A DNA stretch of 64,000 nt from Owenia fusiformis (GCA_903813345.2 CAIIXF020000001.1:46951885-47015884), one strand, 5' to 3'. Positions 48,570 through 59,733 are shown, numbered from the stretch's first letter. Numbers and translations: made by a program. The notes: generated by a model not told the origin, from the sequence alone.

Positions 48570-49293
48570 CTAGTTACTGAAATCCACGGGGTCGAAATAA
48601 CTGCATTCACTACAACTATCAGCTTCACTTTTTTCTGCGTGACCCGTTATTACACAATGAGGTTCGGTTGGTTGAACAAGCCCGTATTTAATAAGGCTGT
48701 CCACAAATAGCTCAAACACCGCACGGGTCATAACGATACCGTTTCTATCGGGCAAATGTTTCCGTGGATCATCGGAGTATGTATTGAGATGATAACCTTT
48801 TTAAAATACAAAAAAAATACGACATGTAACCACAATATGAATGACAGTTTAAATTGTATATTCGATGTTCTATGATCAGTAACAAATCATTTAAAACCTT
48901 ACCCCGAATATTAACTCTTCTAAATTTAGGATGAACGCTGAGTCGAAACTGAGCCCCCAATACAACGTCCCACTCTTTGACATCAACCTTTTTCTTTGAT
49001 TCAATTTCCATGAATTTTTCAGTGACGTGTGGTAAATTGTCGATAAGTCGCGCCATTTGATTATGGGTTAGAAATACACCAGCGCACGTTCCGTAGGCAT
49101 TACATACGTTTGTGATCCCCGTGATTGGCCATATTTGGTAATTTCTGATGTCAACTCCATTGTCGTTGACGGCGCTGAACATTCCGTCGCATATCTTCAT
49201 TAAAACAATTTTTGGTGTCGAAATTGTTTCAATAAATTCCCCATTTTTTATTGTTTTAATATTAGATGGTACTTGAAATTTTCCAATCGGCAT
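48570..49293 (-). CDS. Spliced protein with two PC4-like repeats (Polinton)
   Basis: Two exons: 49293-48903 and 48796-48570. The donor is G|gtaagg, the acceptor aaaaag, phase 1, intron 106 bases, product about 205 residues. Two internal repeats are visible. The first has VDIRNYQ (47-53) and GVFLTHNQ (72-79); the second has VNIRG (127-131), crossing the splice point, and GIVMTRAV (150-157). The pair of a VDIR.Y strand and a GI.LT helix start is the signature of PC4-type single-stranded-DNA-binding folds. PC4-like proteins act in transcription and replication. The fold call is by pattern only. Transcribed towards the capsid genes. Confidence 0.55.
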
Positions 49294-49602
49294 CTTTGGT
49301 GATTAAGTATTTAACGTTATGAAAACTAAATGAACTTATCTTTTTATATACCCTTTGACTAGTGGCTGTTTCCGGTACGTACTATAATTAACGAGACGAA
49401 CTTATTGTTTAAGTCACGCCCCACGTGCCACAACATGTAAGAAATCACTCGAGCCTGTACCGGCGGGTACGGTCTTACCTATTATCGATTACCAGTCAAC
49501 GACTGACGCGTTTTTATTAATTTTACTTCACCGGCTGTCAATATTCCGTATCAAATTATCAGAACCTGTACCGACGGTTCAGGCTTTCAAGGTTAAACGG
49601 GA
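49294..49602. promoter_or_regulatory. Right subterminal region of the Polinton
   Basis: Non-coding. Contains ATTATCGATTACC, shared with the left subterminal repeats, and two related blocks with CCTGTACCG.CGG (about 49452 and 49563). It should contain the promoter of the PC4-like gene. Confidence 0.45.
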
Positions 49603-49907
49603 CGCGTACTGGTTTATCGATTTATTGTTTTTGGCGGGAATTCGAATAGTATCCCTTACAGTAAACGTACAGACGTGGGGGTAGGGCGTCCGTTACCCTT
49701 AGGGCCCGAGATTCCCGAAATATGTACACGCCACCACGCCGAGGGGGGAGGGGTGGGGTCCCCGTATGTGCCTCCCGAGCTCAGGGAGGCTCACAGATGT
49801 CCCTCCCCATTGGAGCCCATGTTAGGGAGGGTATTATGAAAAATCGTGTCCCTCCCCATAGGACTCCATGTTATAGGTGCGTCAGAACTCTCGTTTCTGT
49901 AACTACT
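49603..49907 (-). repeat. Polinton right terminal inverted repeat
   Basis: 305 bases, inverted match of 39654-39956. It ends CTGTAACTACT directly before the second CTCAGA. Confidence 0.9.
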
Positions 49908-49913
49908 CTCAGA

Positions 49914-50076
49914 AGGTAGTGTCTGGCAATGCAGAAGCAAGTATAGTTGGTGGACGACCTGCCTCATTGGGTAGATGGCCCTGGATGATCTCATTGAGAT
50001 ATAGGGAGGGGCATGCGTGTGGAGCCAACCTTATATCTCCAAAATGGGCAATCACAGCGGCGCATTGTCTAAGAGG
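49914..50076 (+). pseudogene. Serine protease gene, exon 5, right fragment (activation site, His)
   Basis: Continues the frame cut at 39653. It encodes the activation site and new N-terminus (SIVGGRPA), then [17 protein letters not shown] and AITAAHCL with catalytic His. Donor GG|gtatgt, phase 2. Joined lengths (18 + 163) fit the phases of exons 4 and 6 exactly, which shows that the element entered a once-continuous exon. Without the left part this fragment has no start codon. Confidence 0.85.
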
Positions 50077-50220
50077 GTATGTAACGGCGCCATTGGAAAA
50101 AACTTTCTTCTGAGATGATGTTCATGAACTAACTTATTAATACAATAATAAAGGGGAAAAGATCCATTGGACAAAGGTCTACTCGTACACACTGAGATAT
50201 GAGTTCATATTTCATTCCAG

Positions 50221-50326
50221 TGCGACTCCGTACGGTACATGGGGAGCGATACTGAGAATTGGTGAGCACAATAGGGACGTTCTTGAGGGCATAGAAGGAG
50301 ATTATTTCATCAAGAACATCATAAGA
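50221..50326 (+). CDS. Serine protease gene, exon 6
   Basis: Acceptor attccag, donor AGA|gtatgt, phase 2 in and 0 out. It encodes TWGAILRIGEHNRD and a DYFIKNIIR block, the segment between the catalytic His and Asp in chymotrypsin-fold proteases (usual V.LG.H....G.E....V...I.HP). Confidence 0.8.
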
Positions 50327-50648
50327 GTATGTAAATTCTCCAAGCTAAATAGTGCAATCAATTATTCAATATTATTGAAAGTACACATCATCTTTATCTT
50401 TTCTTGTTCCATTGCCAACGTTAAAACAGAATGAAATGTATCTAGTGCAGGACATAGGAAACGACTATTTGCGTATATCTAGATATGACAATGGTGAAGT
50501 AAATCCAAATGGTAAAACACAACGCTTTACATGGACGCTATGCATGTATCTGAGCCACTTTTTACGATATGATGTATGGCGTGTATTCAAATGACCCATG
50601 ATGTTTTGAACCAGCCGTGTCTAATTAAACCTAACAATCTTTTTGTAG

Positions 50649-50826
50649 CACGAAGGCTATGGTAATGGTGAAGTAGAAGGGGACAACGATGTAGCACTTT
50701 TAGAGCTGACATACCCAGTAGATATGGCCAGCAACTACATTAACACTGTCTGCTTACCTCAAGGTGTTGGACTCGATGAATTCGTGGGAAGGGAGTGCTG
50801 GGCTGCAGGATGGGGGAGTACAGAGG
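50649..50826 (+). CDS. Serine protease gene, exon 7 (catalytic Asp)
   Basis: Acceptor ttgtag, donor G|gtatgt. It encodes HEGYGNG, then DNDVALLEL with the catalytic Asp, NTVCLPQGV and ECWAAGWGST. These are standard landmarks of the family, including the cysteine that pairs with exon 5 and the WGxT-type strand. Confidence 0.85.
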
Positions 50827-51332
50827 GTATGTATGAATACGCAAAACACGGGTCGAAAGAGAAACGATTAAATAGAAAAGAGAATAACGAAGAAAAAGAA
50901 AAATCCGAGAGAACAACCACTCAACCTGATAAAACGAGAGCATATACCTTCAATACCAGGGTTTTGATATAAGCAAGTAGATGTATGCCAATTAGGATAA
51001 TAGGGAGGTTAAGTTACACATTTTTGGGATTCAGTACATATTGGAAAACTTATCCACAGAGGACCATAATTCTACACGTTAACGTACACGTTTTTTTTTA
51101 AAACGTATATCTTAATTAACCTCCCAATTGCAAGCTAATATTTCGTATGTCATTTCAACAAAGCGTTTTGTAGATCTGAATATATATTCAATAACAATAA
51201 CAATATATATACACTATTCTTTCCCTGAAGATTTTTGAATATGGAAACATGTTGGAATAATTTCCCTGCCTTTATTTTGGATTATTTCATTATATTTAAT
51301 AACATATTATAGATATATACATGTATATGCAG

Positions 51333-51469
51333 GTACTGGCAATGCTAGGAGACTCCAGGAGGTACAGGTGCCGGTATATTCAGATGCTGAATGTAGAAAT
51401 CATTTTGGCGCAGATAGAATCTCAAGGCGCCAGATTTGTATGGGGATGGATGGAGCTTCAGCTTGCGGG
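51333..51469 (+). CDS. Serine protease gene, exon 8
   Basis: Acceptor tatgcag, donor GGG|gtgagt, phase 0 out. It encodes LQEVQVPVYSDAEC and RQICMGMDGASACG. The residue six before the active Ser (chymotrypsin position 189) is Ser, which predicts chymotrypsin-like rather than trypsin-like specificity. Confidence 0.8.
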
Positions 51470-51539
51470 GTGAGTTGGTGCTTCAGCTATATATATATAT
51501 TAAAGCTCTGAGGAGGAAGTGGGTTAGTAAATTGAAATA

Positions 51540-51905
51540 TATAAGAGTAACATATAAGGGTTATGTACTGGGAGGTTTTGGATATGGGGTTTATCCAGAG
51601 GGAGATATGCATATCTACCTGAGGGACCGTAGGGACCGAAGGTAGATGTGCATATCTCACGAGGGATGAACCCCATATCCAAACCGACCGTACATAACTG
51701 CTTTATCCTATACCAAGTAGAGTTTTCAGGGGCATATGGCCATTTCAATAGTACAAGGTGTAAAAATAAACAAATCATTCATAGGCAAAGTCATTTTATT
51801 GCATTACCGGAAGCGGGAAGATATGCACCGAGTGCGGGGAGATATGCACCGAAGCGGGAGATATGGCGGGGGATATGGAGGTTCTGGATATGGAAACCTC
51901 AAAAT
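51540..51905. repeat. GATATGCATATC hairpin repeats in intron 8
   Basis: About 51560-51620 and 51640-51690 form an inverted pair (TTTGGATATGGGG, AGATATGCATATCTACC), so this part can form a long hairpin. It is followed by three diverged GATATGCACCGA/GATATGG units to 51905. Likely a small fold-back element. Confidence 0.6.
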
Positions 51906-52116
51906 CAGGATACGGGATATATCTTACCAACTTATCTCCCTAAAACTCTACTTGGCATCGGATAAAGAGTAATATCACAAAATTTAAAACATCATCAAGT
52001 ATGTTTCTGTTTGCCCTCTTTTTGATTTTTGATATTTTGTGTAAAATTTAATTAGAAAATCGGAAATTGGTCAGCTGCACCCGATTCTAACCTAGCTGTT
52101 TCATGTAATGTTGTAG

Positions 52117-52296
<180 letters not shown>

Positions 52297-54234
52297 TAAT
52301 AAATAATTCCTCTACTTACCACAATACATTAGTCACAATCCCAACAAGCAAAATATACATGAGAGATATGTTATCAAATTCAATACTGTCTGTAGCACCT
52401 CGAAAGACAGTCCGCCGTGTTTTCTATTTCAATACACACATCTTGCTGGTACGATATCTGAGATATTGTCCTATTTTTAACTGTTATATAGAGAATCATG
52501 ATATCAACTTTGACAACCTATGTAGTAGTTTAAAGTAGGCTGCTTCATAATAGTCTATCAGGTGTCGAAATGGTTGCCAATCCTGGAAAATTTTGTAGAA
52601 AAACCTCTAAAATCTACAAATATGTGCATTAAATTACAATTGCGCCATGCACGATATGCTTGTCTTGCAAGAATAGGGCATCAGTCTGTATTAAGGAGGT
52701 AATGTTTGGGAAATATGGAATAATTGGGCTCATAGTGATTGGTGGTACCAAGGAAAATATTCTGCAGCTACACAGGCCCGTAACCAGGATTTGCCAGGGG
52801 AGGTTCACTTTTTGAAAAATTCCAGGCTGGTTTAATCCTGAAAACTGCATGATTTTGAAAGATTTTTTGGTCAGGCGGGGGGTCGTTCGAAGCCATCGAC
52901 CCCGCCCCCTGGCTACGGGACTTCGACATGTACATCTTTTGTATCAGTTTACATATGTTTCTATTTTTTATGTATGAGTTACACTACCACGTTCTAGGAT
53001 AATACATCTTAAAAGAGATTGATGATTTTTTTAAATTATGTTTCCCTGTATAGTAAGGGAACATGAGGCAAAGCAGCCCTAAAAATTGAATTTTAAGTTG
53101 TTCCGTACGGGGTATTTTCTTATCTATCAAACATCGCGCACTTTGATGTTCCACTTTATTAATGGCTTGTGGTTTACATTTTATACTTGCCAAGTAGACC
53201 TTCTGTGATTTTTCAACCAAGATTAATCAATTACAAGACTCGTCCGCACACATCTTATCTCAGACGTTTAAACCTTTGACAGATAAAGTATTTTAACCCC
53301 TACCATAATTCTAGTTATTTGATATGTGTCGGAAGGAAATAAGGTACAAATCAAATGTTAAAATCGTTATATTTAAAAATCATTTATTCTTGTACAATAA
53401 GATTTTCCCCAGAGACATGTTAATTTTCAAATAGACTATGTAAAATGTTAATTCAAAACGATATTCTATTGCCGGATTTTTTAGTGATTCTCGTGGGAGG
53501 GGTAATTTGCAGAAAAGAGAATGAAAAGTAGAATTACCTCTTACGTAAGGCGAGGCGCTGCTAGGTTAAAAAAGGGCGGTCGAGAAGGTAGCGGAAATTT
53601 CAAATTTCGATTATGTGACTTTTGAAGAACCAACTTTTTATAGTTCAAAATATATTTCGAATGGCCATTTTGCCCCACATGGCCGTTGTGCCCCATGTTC
53701 CCTTACTTTGACTTGTATCATTATTGTCATCACTTGGATTCGTTTACGTATGTCCGGGCGCACTAGTAAATGTTCCTTTTCTGTTTTTAATACAATTTGA
53801 TCTTTCCCTTTTGTATGTTTATATACATTAACTTTGAACAAAAGTGTCACTTCAGTTGTTTTGACTACATTACACCACAGCTAAGTATAATTCATATTCG
53901 TATATTGTGTTAATGGCTTAACTAAGAGATTATCTTGAAATATTGCATTTAAACGATCAAAATTTGTAATAATAGTACAAATGCGCTATTTCAACTAAGA
54001 AGCATTAGTCCTATTCATTAGATAACTTGTAAATGGTATTTAATGTTCTGGTCATTATATACTGCATAATTGGATATCAACGTTACTTTACAGTAACATC
54101 AGAATAAATAGTAATCGCCAGCCAAAATGCATACTTGTTGTAAAAATGCAAGTTTTAATAAGTGATCATGAGCCTTCAGGACTTGGCGTAAAAGAATTCA
54201 ATCAGATTAAAAACTAGTGTTATGACATGTTAAA
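52297..54234. other. Intergenic region between protease and potassium channel genes
   Basis: No gene seen. Contains an inverted-repeat element at 52774-52922 with CCCGTAACCAGG / CCTGGCTACGGG ends, related to 28067-28135. The channel promoter and 5' leader should lie just before 54235. Confidence 0.45.
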
Positions 54235-54816
54235 ATGACAATGAGCGAGTCAAGCATCTTAGACGAGAACAAGAACAAGGGGGAAAGTCGACTCGCTATC
54301 AATCCTTGTATCGATGATGTTGAAGATAATCACTCTAATACTGGAATAGAGGAAAATGAAATTATAACATTGAACATCGGAGGAATACGATTTCAGACTT
54401 TTGCCAAAACATTACAACGTTACCCTAGTACAAAACTTGCACAACTAAACCAACTGGATGCCAGTTACCGCCACAAACAGAACGAATACTTTTTTGATAG
54501 AAACCCAAATCCATTTTGCAGCGTTCTTGATTACTATCGTACTGGGGAGTTGCACTGCCCAGGGGATGGTATATGTGGTTCCGCCTTCAAACTAGAATTA
54601 GACTTCTGGGGATTGATTGATAACAACATTGAGAAATGCTGCTGGATGGACTATTCCGACAATGCCGATATGAAAGATGTACTGAACGTTCTAGACAAGC
54701 GGTTAAAGGAAGACATAGCTGTGCCAATTGTTGCTAATAATGCAGGAACATGGTCTAAATTTTGTCATAAAGTATGGCTGGTTATGGAATATCCAGAAAC
54801 ATCAGTTCCAGCAAAG
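54235..54816 (+). CDS. Shaw-like potassium channel gene, exon 1 (T1 domain)
   Basis: ATG at 54235; a second in-frame ATG follows at 54241. 194 codons, donor AAG|gtatga, phase 0. Residues 43-140 form a Kv T1 tetramerisation domain: ITLNIGGIRF, EYFFDRNPNPF, VLDYYRTGELHCP and FWGLIDNNIEKCCWMDY. The CCWM ending and His/Cys set are those of zinc-binding Kv2-4 types, and the sequence is nearest the Shaw (Kv3) form by eye. The His-to-Cys spacing is one residue longer than usual. The exon ends in KVWLVMEYPETS, the linker before the first membrane segment. Confidence 0.9.
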
Positions 54817-55165
54817 GTATGATAGCGAATGAAATGTATTTTTCGTATTTTCATCATATAGCGTTGATGGTGCATTTCATGAAACGGGTAGTTTTCAATA
54901 ATTCCAAATCATTTCAAATGACGAAATTCGTTTGTCAAAGCTTTATGTTATCTATGCAATTGCAAATAAATTAAAGGTGAAATAGATATAAATTGCTTTA
55001 TGTAATTAGTTATTTATAACTCCTCTTTTAGATGAGAAGTTTCCATACTTTTTTTGTACTTGTGATATTGAGGCAAGTTTCATTGCAAATGTAATAAATG
55101 AAATCGACAGATGAACAAGCAGATCATGGTTGCAATAATGGCAAAGTTTTTGTTTTTCATTTTAG

Positions 55166-56593
55166 ATCTACACCGTATTGACTGTTACTTTGCTCCTGGC
55201 ATCATTAATGGTGCTAGCACTTGGCACATGCAAAGCCTTTTCAAGTCCGCTTACTGCAAGAGACGTTGCAGAATTGTACAAACTACCAGTTGACCAAGTC
55301 AATGTATCCGAAGATGGGTCATTCAGTATTTACTTCGATGATGATTACAATTATAATGACGACTATTATTACCAGTATTACTATTACGACGACGATGCCA
55401 ATGGTACTTTTCCTGATAGACAAGGTAACCCACAACCAACCAATTCAACGATTAAACCTGAAACCAACTTAACTCTGATTTTGAATGCGTCCAATTCAAC
55501 TAACTCAACTAAAGATGATGATTACCAGTACTATTATTATGATGATGCCAATGATACGGTGTCTGTTAACGAATCCAATTCGACAACTCCAGCCAATAAA
55601 CCAGATCTTGCTGGTAAAGGTGGCGCGAGAAGAAAAAGAGGAGCAAGTTCAATTGCCAAAAACCCTAAATTAACCAACAATAGTGTATCTTCTGATCAGA
55701 ATTTAAATATTCAACTTAACCAACTGAACAAAACCCGACGAAAATTTAAACCCACCAAATCTCCACCAAACAAATTTGACGCAGGAGGACTCCGAAAACC
55801 ATTAAAAGAATTGTGGTTAATAGAGGCTGCAGTCTACGCATTTTTTACCGTAGAACTTATCGTGCGACTGATTGTTTGTCCATCCAAAATAATATTTCTG
55901 AAAAATCCATTCACAATTTGTGACTTTCTCAGTTTAGTTCCATTTTACATACAAGTCATACTCCAGAATATTGAAAAGGAGGAACAGTATAAGATTAGTC
56001 CCATCGACATAATGGTTGTTCTACGTGTTTTAAGACTGGGGCGATTAATCTCTTTAATGCGGAACATTATGGGATTTCGTGTTATGATCTACACACTCAA
56101 ATCAAGTTGCCGAGAAATGTTTCTTTTGCTTGTTGTTCTCTTTTTTGCTGTCTTCAGTTTCGCAACCATGGAGTACTATACCGAGCAGTTAACCAAAGGA
56201 GATATCGAAGTTCAAATCGATAGCATACCGATAGGTATATGGTGGGCATTGGTTACTATGACAACTGTTGGGTATGGTGACTATTCTCCCAAAACTGGAT
56301 TTGGACTGTTCATAGGATCATTATGCGCACTCAGTGGAATTTTGGTCATTGCATTTACGGTTCCAATTGTTGTAAATAATTTCATGATGTTCTACAAGCA
56401 TGCAAGTTCCTTACGACCAAAACAGCCGGGAGAAGAATACGTAATCTCAGCTAAAAAGACAAATGGTTTAAGTGAGACGGATATCGTTATGTCCAAAAAT
56501 GAATCCCCAAAGCATACACAGACTCCGACTAGGACGTTCGGTTCTATTCGAACGGTACGTAAGATATCAGTGGAAGAGTATACTGAAACGTAG
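55166..56593 (+). CDS. Shaw-like potassium channel gene, exon 2 (S1-S6, pore)
   Basis: Acceptor ttttag at 55165. 475 residues complete a 669-aa channel. S1 is at residues 195-217. A ~190-residue outer loop follows, with two DDD.YQYYYYDDAN-type blocks, about a dozen N-glycosylation sites and an RRKR site near residue 350. S2 is near 408-430 and S3 near 440-460. S4 has Arg at 481, 484, 487, 493 and 499 but Ser at 490. The filter TVGYGD is at 561-566. In S6 the usual PVP hinge reads TVP (592-594). It should conduct potassium at the cell surface as a tetramer. Normal Kv3 loops are far shorter. A short tail has possible phosphorylation sites. Confidence 0.9.
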   Translation: MYTVLTVTLLLASLMVLALGTCKAFSSPLTARDVAELYKLPVDQVNVSEDGSFSIYFDDDYNYNDDYYYQYYYYDDDANGTFPDRQGNPQPTNSTIKPETNLTLILNASNSTNSTKDDDYQYYYYDDANDTVSVNESNSTTPANKPDLAGKGGARRKRGASSIAKNPKLTNNSVSSDQNLNIQLNQLNKTRRKFKPTKSPPNKFDAGGLRKPLKELWLIEAAVYAFFTVELIVRLIVCPSKIIFLKNPFTICDFLSLVPFYIQVILQNIEKEEQYKISPIDIMVVLRVLRLGRLISLMRNIMGFRVMIYTLKSSCREMFLLLVVLFFAVFSFATMEYYTEQLTKGDIEVQIDSIPIGIWWALVTMTTVGYGDYSPKTGFGLFIGSLCALSGILVIAFTVPIVVNNFMMFYKHASSLRPKQPGEEYVISAKKTNGLSETDIVMSKNESPKHTQTPTRTFGSIRTVRKISVEEYTET

Positions 56594-56816
56594 CTTATAC
56601 GGACATTATACTTGACGATTTGATTCGCATCCACATGAATATAAAATTGTTTAGAAACATGTTTCCATAAGAACAGAATGGCAAAATACTAGTAAACGAT
56701 CTTTATTGAAGATATTTGTTTACAGATGATCTGTGATTGTTCAATGATTCATCAACCTTTTATTACAAATGAAATAATATTTATTTGAGAAAGGTTTAAC
56801 GTTCGGCCTGTAATGA

Positions 56817-57345
56817 ATGAGGCTAGTTAAGTCAATAGTTCACAACCATGAACTTCATCAGTGGAGATTTAACTGCATGTTTTCTGGATCTCTTGTTAGT
56901 TTGAGACAAGTAATTAAAATAGTGAAACCATCAATATGGTGGGTACAGGCTAGAGCTTACCCAAAATGTATTAAACCCTGTACTTTTATGATAAGAATTA
57001 TGACTGGGACATGTCCCCTAAATGCGTATGACCATGTTGCTAAATCTAGATTATGTTCTTCATATGTAATGATGCAGATGAAAATGTAGTTCACTTTCTT
57101 TTCTCTTGTGAAAGCCTAGCACAAGAAATGGTCCCTTTTTAGAGTATATTAGAGTTATGAATTACCGTGGTCAAGGTTTTAATGCAATCATTGTAAATAT
57201 CCTGAAACAAGGAGATATTACTGCTGCTCTGTATATATACAACCTGTATAATAAAAGATGTAGCTTGCTGTAGATAGTGGTACTTCAACTTTATACCCAT
57301 CATTTATGGTGGAATAAAAGAAACATAAACACATAAACATAAACA
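56817..57345 (+). mobile_element. 3' end of a non-LTR retrotransposon (LINE)
   Basis: The frame at 56817-57089 and its continuation in another frame (CNDADENVVHFLFSCESL) match the C-terminal tail of LINE polyproteins: W..RA.P, then TGTCPLNAYDHVA, then C..C..E...H.LF.C. A frameshift separates the two parts. The 3' end has a short repeated AAACATA tail, as in CR1-like elements. It is truncated and inactive. Confidence 0.65.
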
Positions 57346-57839
57346 TAATGGGAAGTCTTGTACTTTTGGTGACAACACAGACAATGAAACCTCGTGTTGA
57401 TGTGTGATGGAGCGAGGTGGGGGGCTCAAACAAGGCCGTTGTTTTTATCCTTGCAGTTGCATTCTAAACAACCTCGCCCATTTTATACACTCCCTCCATA
57501 GGTTTTGCAACGGGGAGTCCCTTTTTGGATCACTCACTTTATTAATGCCTGTTTATGTTTGGCTTTTAAACATTTGTCACTAATTTCAAAACTATTGGAA
57601 TTAAGGAACAAAATTAAGTTTCAAACATTGACAGGCAATCCAATCCAATCCAATCCAATTAAAATTATTAAATCAAATATCCAGTCACACTCGCGTGTTG
57701 ATTTGAGAGCCTTTTGAACAGAATACATCTATTTAGAGTAAATATTTATTTATCATAACACTTTCTTGATTGGATGATTGTAATCGGGTATAACACTAAA
57801 TAACTGTATTTTGTTTGTTTGCGATATGTGTATGTATTA

Positions 57840-58275
57840 TTTATTTGCGTCTAAAGGCCCCCTCACATATGAACGAATCCACCAAACGCAGCCTGGCGCA
57901 TGTGGTAAATTAGTCATTTCTGGCGAATATTGAGCGAAAATGTTTAAAAATATGTTACATAATAGAAAACATAACGAATAGTAATGTAAGGTAACTATTT
58001 GTTGCGAATGTTTTACGAAGTGTGACGAATTACTACTTTTCTTCGCTAAGATGCGTTGCGTCTCGCAAACAACCTTTGAAATCCCCTTCAGCGAGTAATA
58101 ACGCATACATGCGAAATAAAGCGTAATTATGCGCATTCTTCCGAATCTGAACAAAGCCTTACGAAGAGCACGAGGCGTCAGCGATTCCCGTCAGCGATTA
58201 ACAACGCATACATGCGAACCAAAGCGCAATTGTGCGCATGCTTCCGAATCTAAACGAACCTTTGCGAAAAGTGTA
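57840..58275. repeat. Repeat with two ~100-bp GCATACATGCGAA units
   Basis: About 58085-58150 and 58190-58255 are diverged direct copies with AACGCATACATGCGAA, AAAGCG.AATT.TGCGCAT and CTTCCGAATCT. The left part (from 57855) carries CCCCCTCACATATGAACG, which may be an element end. No coding content. Confidence 0.45.
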
Positions 58276-59733
58276 AGGGTCAATTTACTTGACAACACCA
58301 CACTATCATATATAAATCTGAAATTGTTAACCTATATTTTAATGTTTATAACCACTTACCAAAAGTGTTGATATATTATTATAGCCTCCCAATTTTAGTA
58401 TTGTTGGCTGTGGCCATTTTGTGGTCGGTCATCGGTGTTCGGCCAATTCTTACAGCTTTGTAATAACTTGTAATTGGTGTAACTTTGTAATTATTCATTT
58501 ATTAACCTGTATTTAAACAGAGTAGTACAAAACATATAATATACAGTTATGGTGGATCGAAACATATTTACAGTTTAGTGACACCTTGTTAATTACAAGA
58601 GATCAGATGCATCTATAGTGTGTTTCACTAGTATGTTAATTGCCAGCATATTGGCTGATGAGCTTTGCTCTTTTGATATACATTACATGGATGATGTTCG
58701 AAATACCAGCCATGTCTGAATAAGTGACGTTGCCATTAAAATTAAATATGATTAGTAGATGGGTTAACTACATTTGGACTTCATTGTATGATGCAAATGT
58801 CCCCTTTGGCATGGAAGTACCCTAGGGCAATATAAATAAATTTATCCAAAGACACAAGCTAGATGGCGCTTTATATTGGAAATATACACATTTTTCAAAA
58901 TGGCCGCCAAAAATTCACCAGAGACAATATCTTTAATTCTGTGCATGCTACAATTATAAGATTGGTGTCAAAAATACAGCAATGTGGTCGTAGAATCTAT
59001 TTTATTAGATATTGAGTCTTGAAAATTAAGAACTTCCACTTTATATTCAATATATACGCGCTTTTCAAAATGACTGCCAGAAATATAACAAAGAAGATAT
59101 CTTGCCTTACGAATACTTACAAATTAAGATATCTTACCTTACAAAATGTCCCATTTGGTATGGATATTCCTTGGGGCAATAGAAACAAATTTATCCAAAG
59201 ACACAAGCTAGATGGCGCTTTATATTGGAAACATACACATTTTTCAAAATGGCCGCCAAAAATACATCAGAGACAATAGTTTTGCTTCTGTGCATGCTAC
59301 AATTATAGGAGTGGTGTCAAAAAATACATTAATGTAGTTGTAGAATCTATTTAATTAGGTTTCGAGTCTTATAAATTCAGCACTTGCACTTTATATTCAA
59401 AATATATGCATTTTTCAAAATGGCTGCCAGAAATATAACAAAGAAGGTATCTTCGCTTCTCAGCATGCTACAATGATAAGAGTGGTGTCAAAGTATACAT
59501 TAATATCGGTTTGTAGAATCCATTTAAATAGGTCTTTCATAATAAGAATTTTGCGTTTTTAAAAATGGCCACCAGAAATATAACAATGATGATATCTTCA
59601 CATCAGTGCATGATACACTGATACGATTGGGTGTCAAAATTTTATATTCATGGGGTAGGAGAATCAATTTTATTAAGCCTTGTGAGGTTATCGTTTTCAC
59701 TTTATATTGGAAATATATGCAGCTGAAAATATA

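Larger units (their letters stand above)
39654..49907. mobile_element. Polinton/Maverick-type element without polymerase and integrase
   Basis: A 10,254-bp element with terminal inverted repeats at 39654-39956 and 49603-49907, starting AGTAGTTACAG. It is flanked by a perfect 6-bp duplication, CTCAGA, the length known for Polintons. It carries capsid, protease and packaging ATPase genes on the plus strand and two spliced genes on the minus strand. No long frame for protein-primed DNA polymerase B (usually about 1000 residues) and no retrovirus-type integrase is present. After removing the inserted 2.55-kb palindromic cluster it would be about 7.7 kb, against 15-20 kb for full Polintons. Near-identical ends and an intact duplication point to a recent insertion, probably helped by enzymes from another copy. 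Confidence 0.9.
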
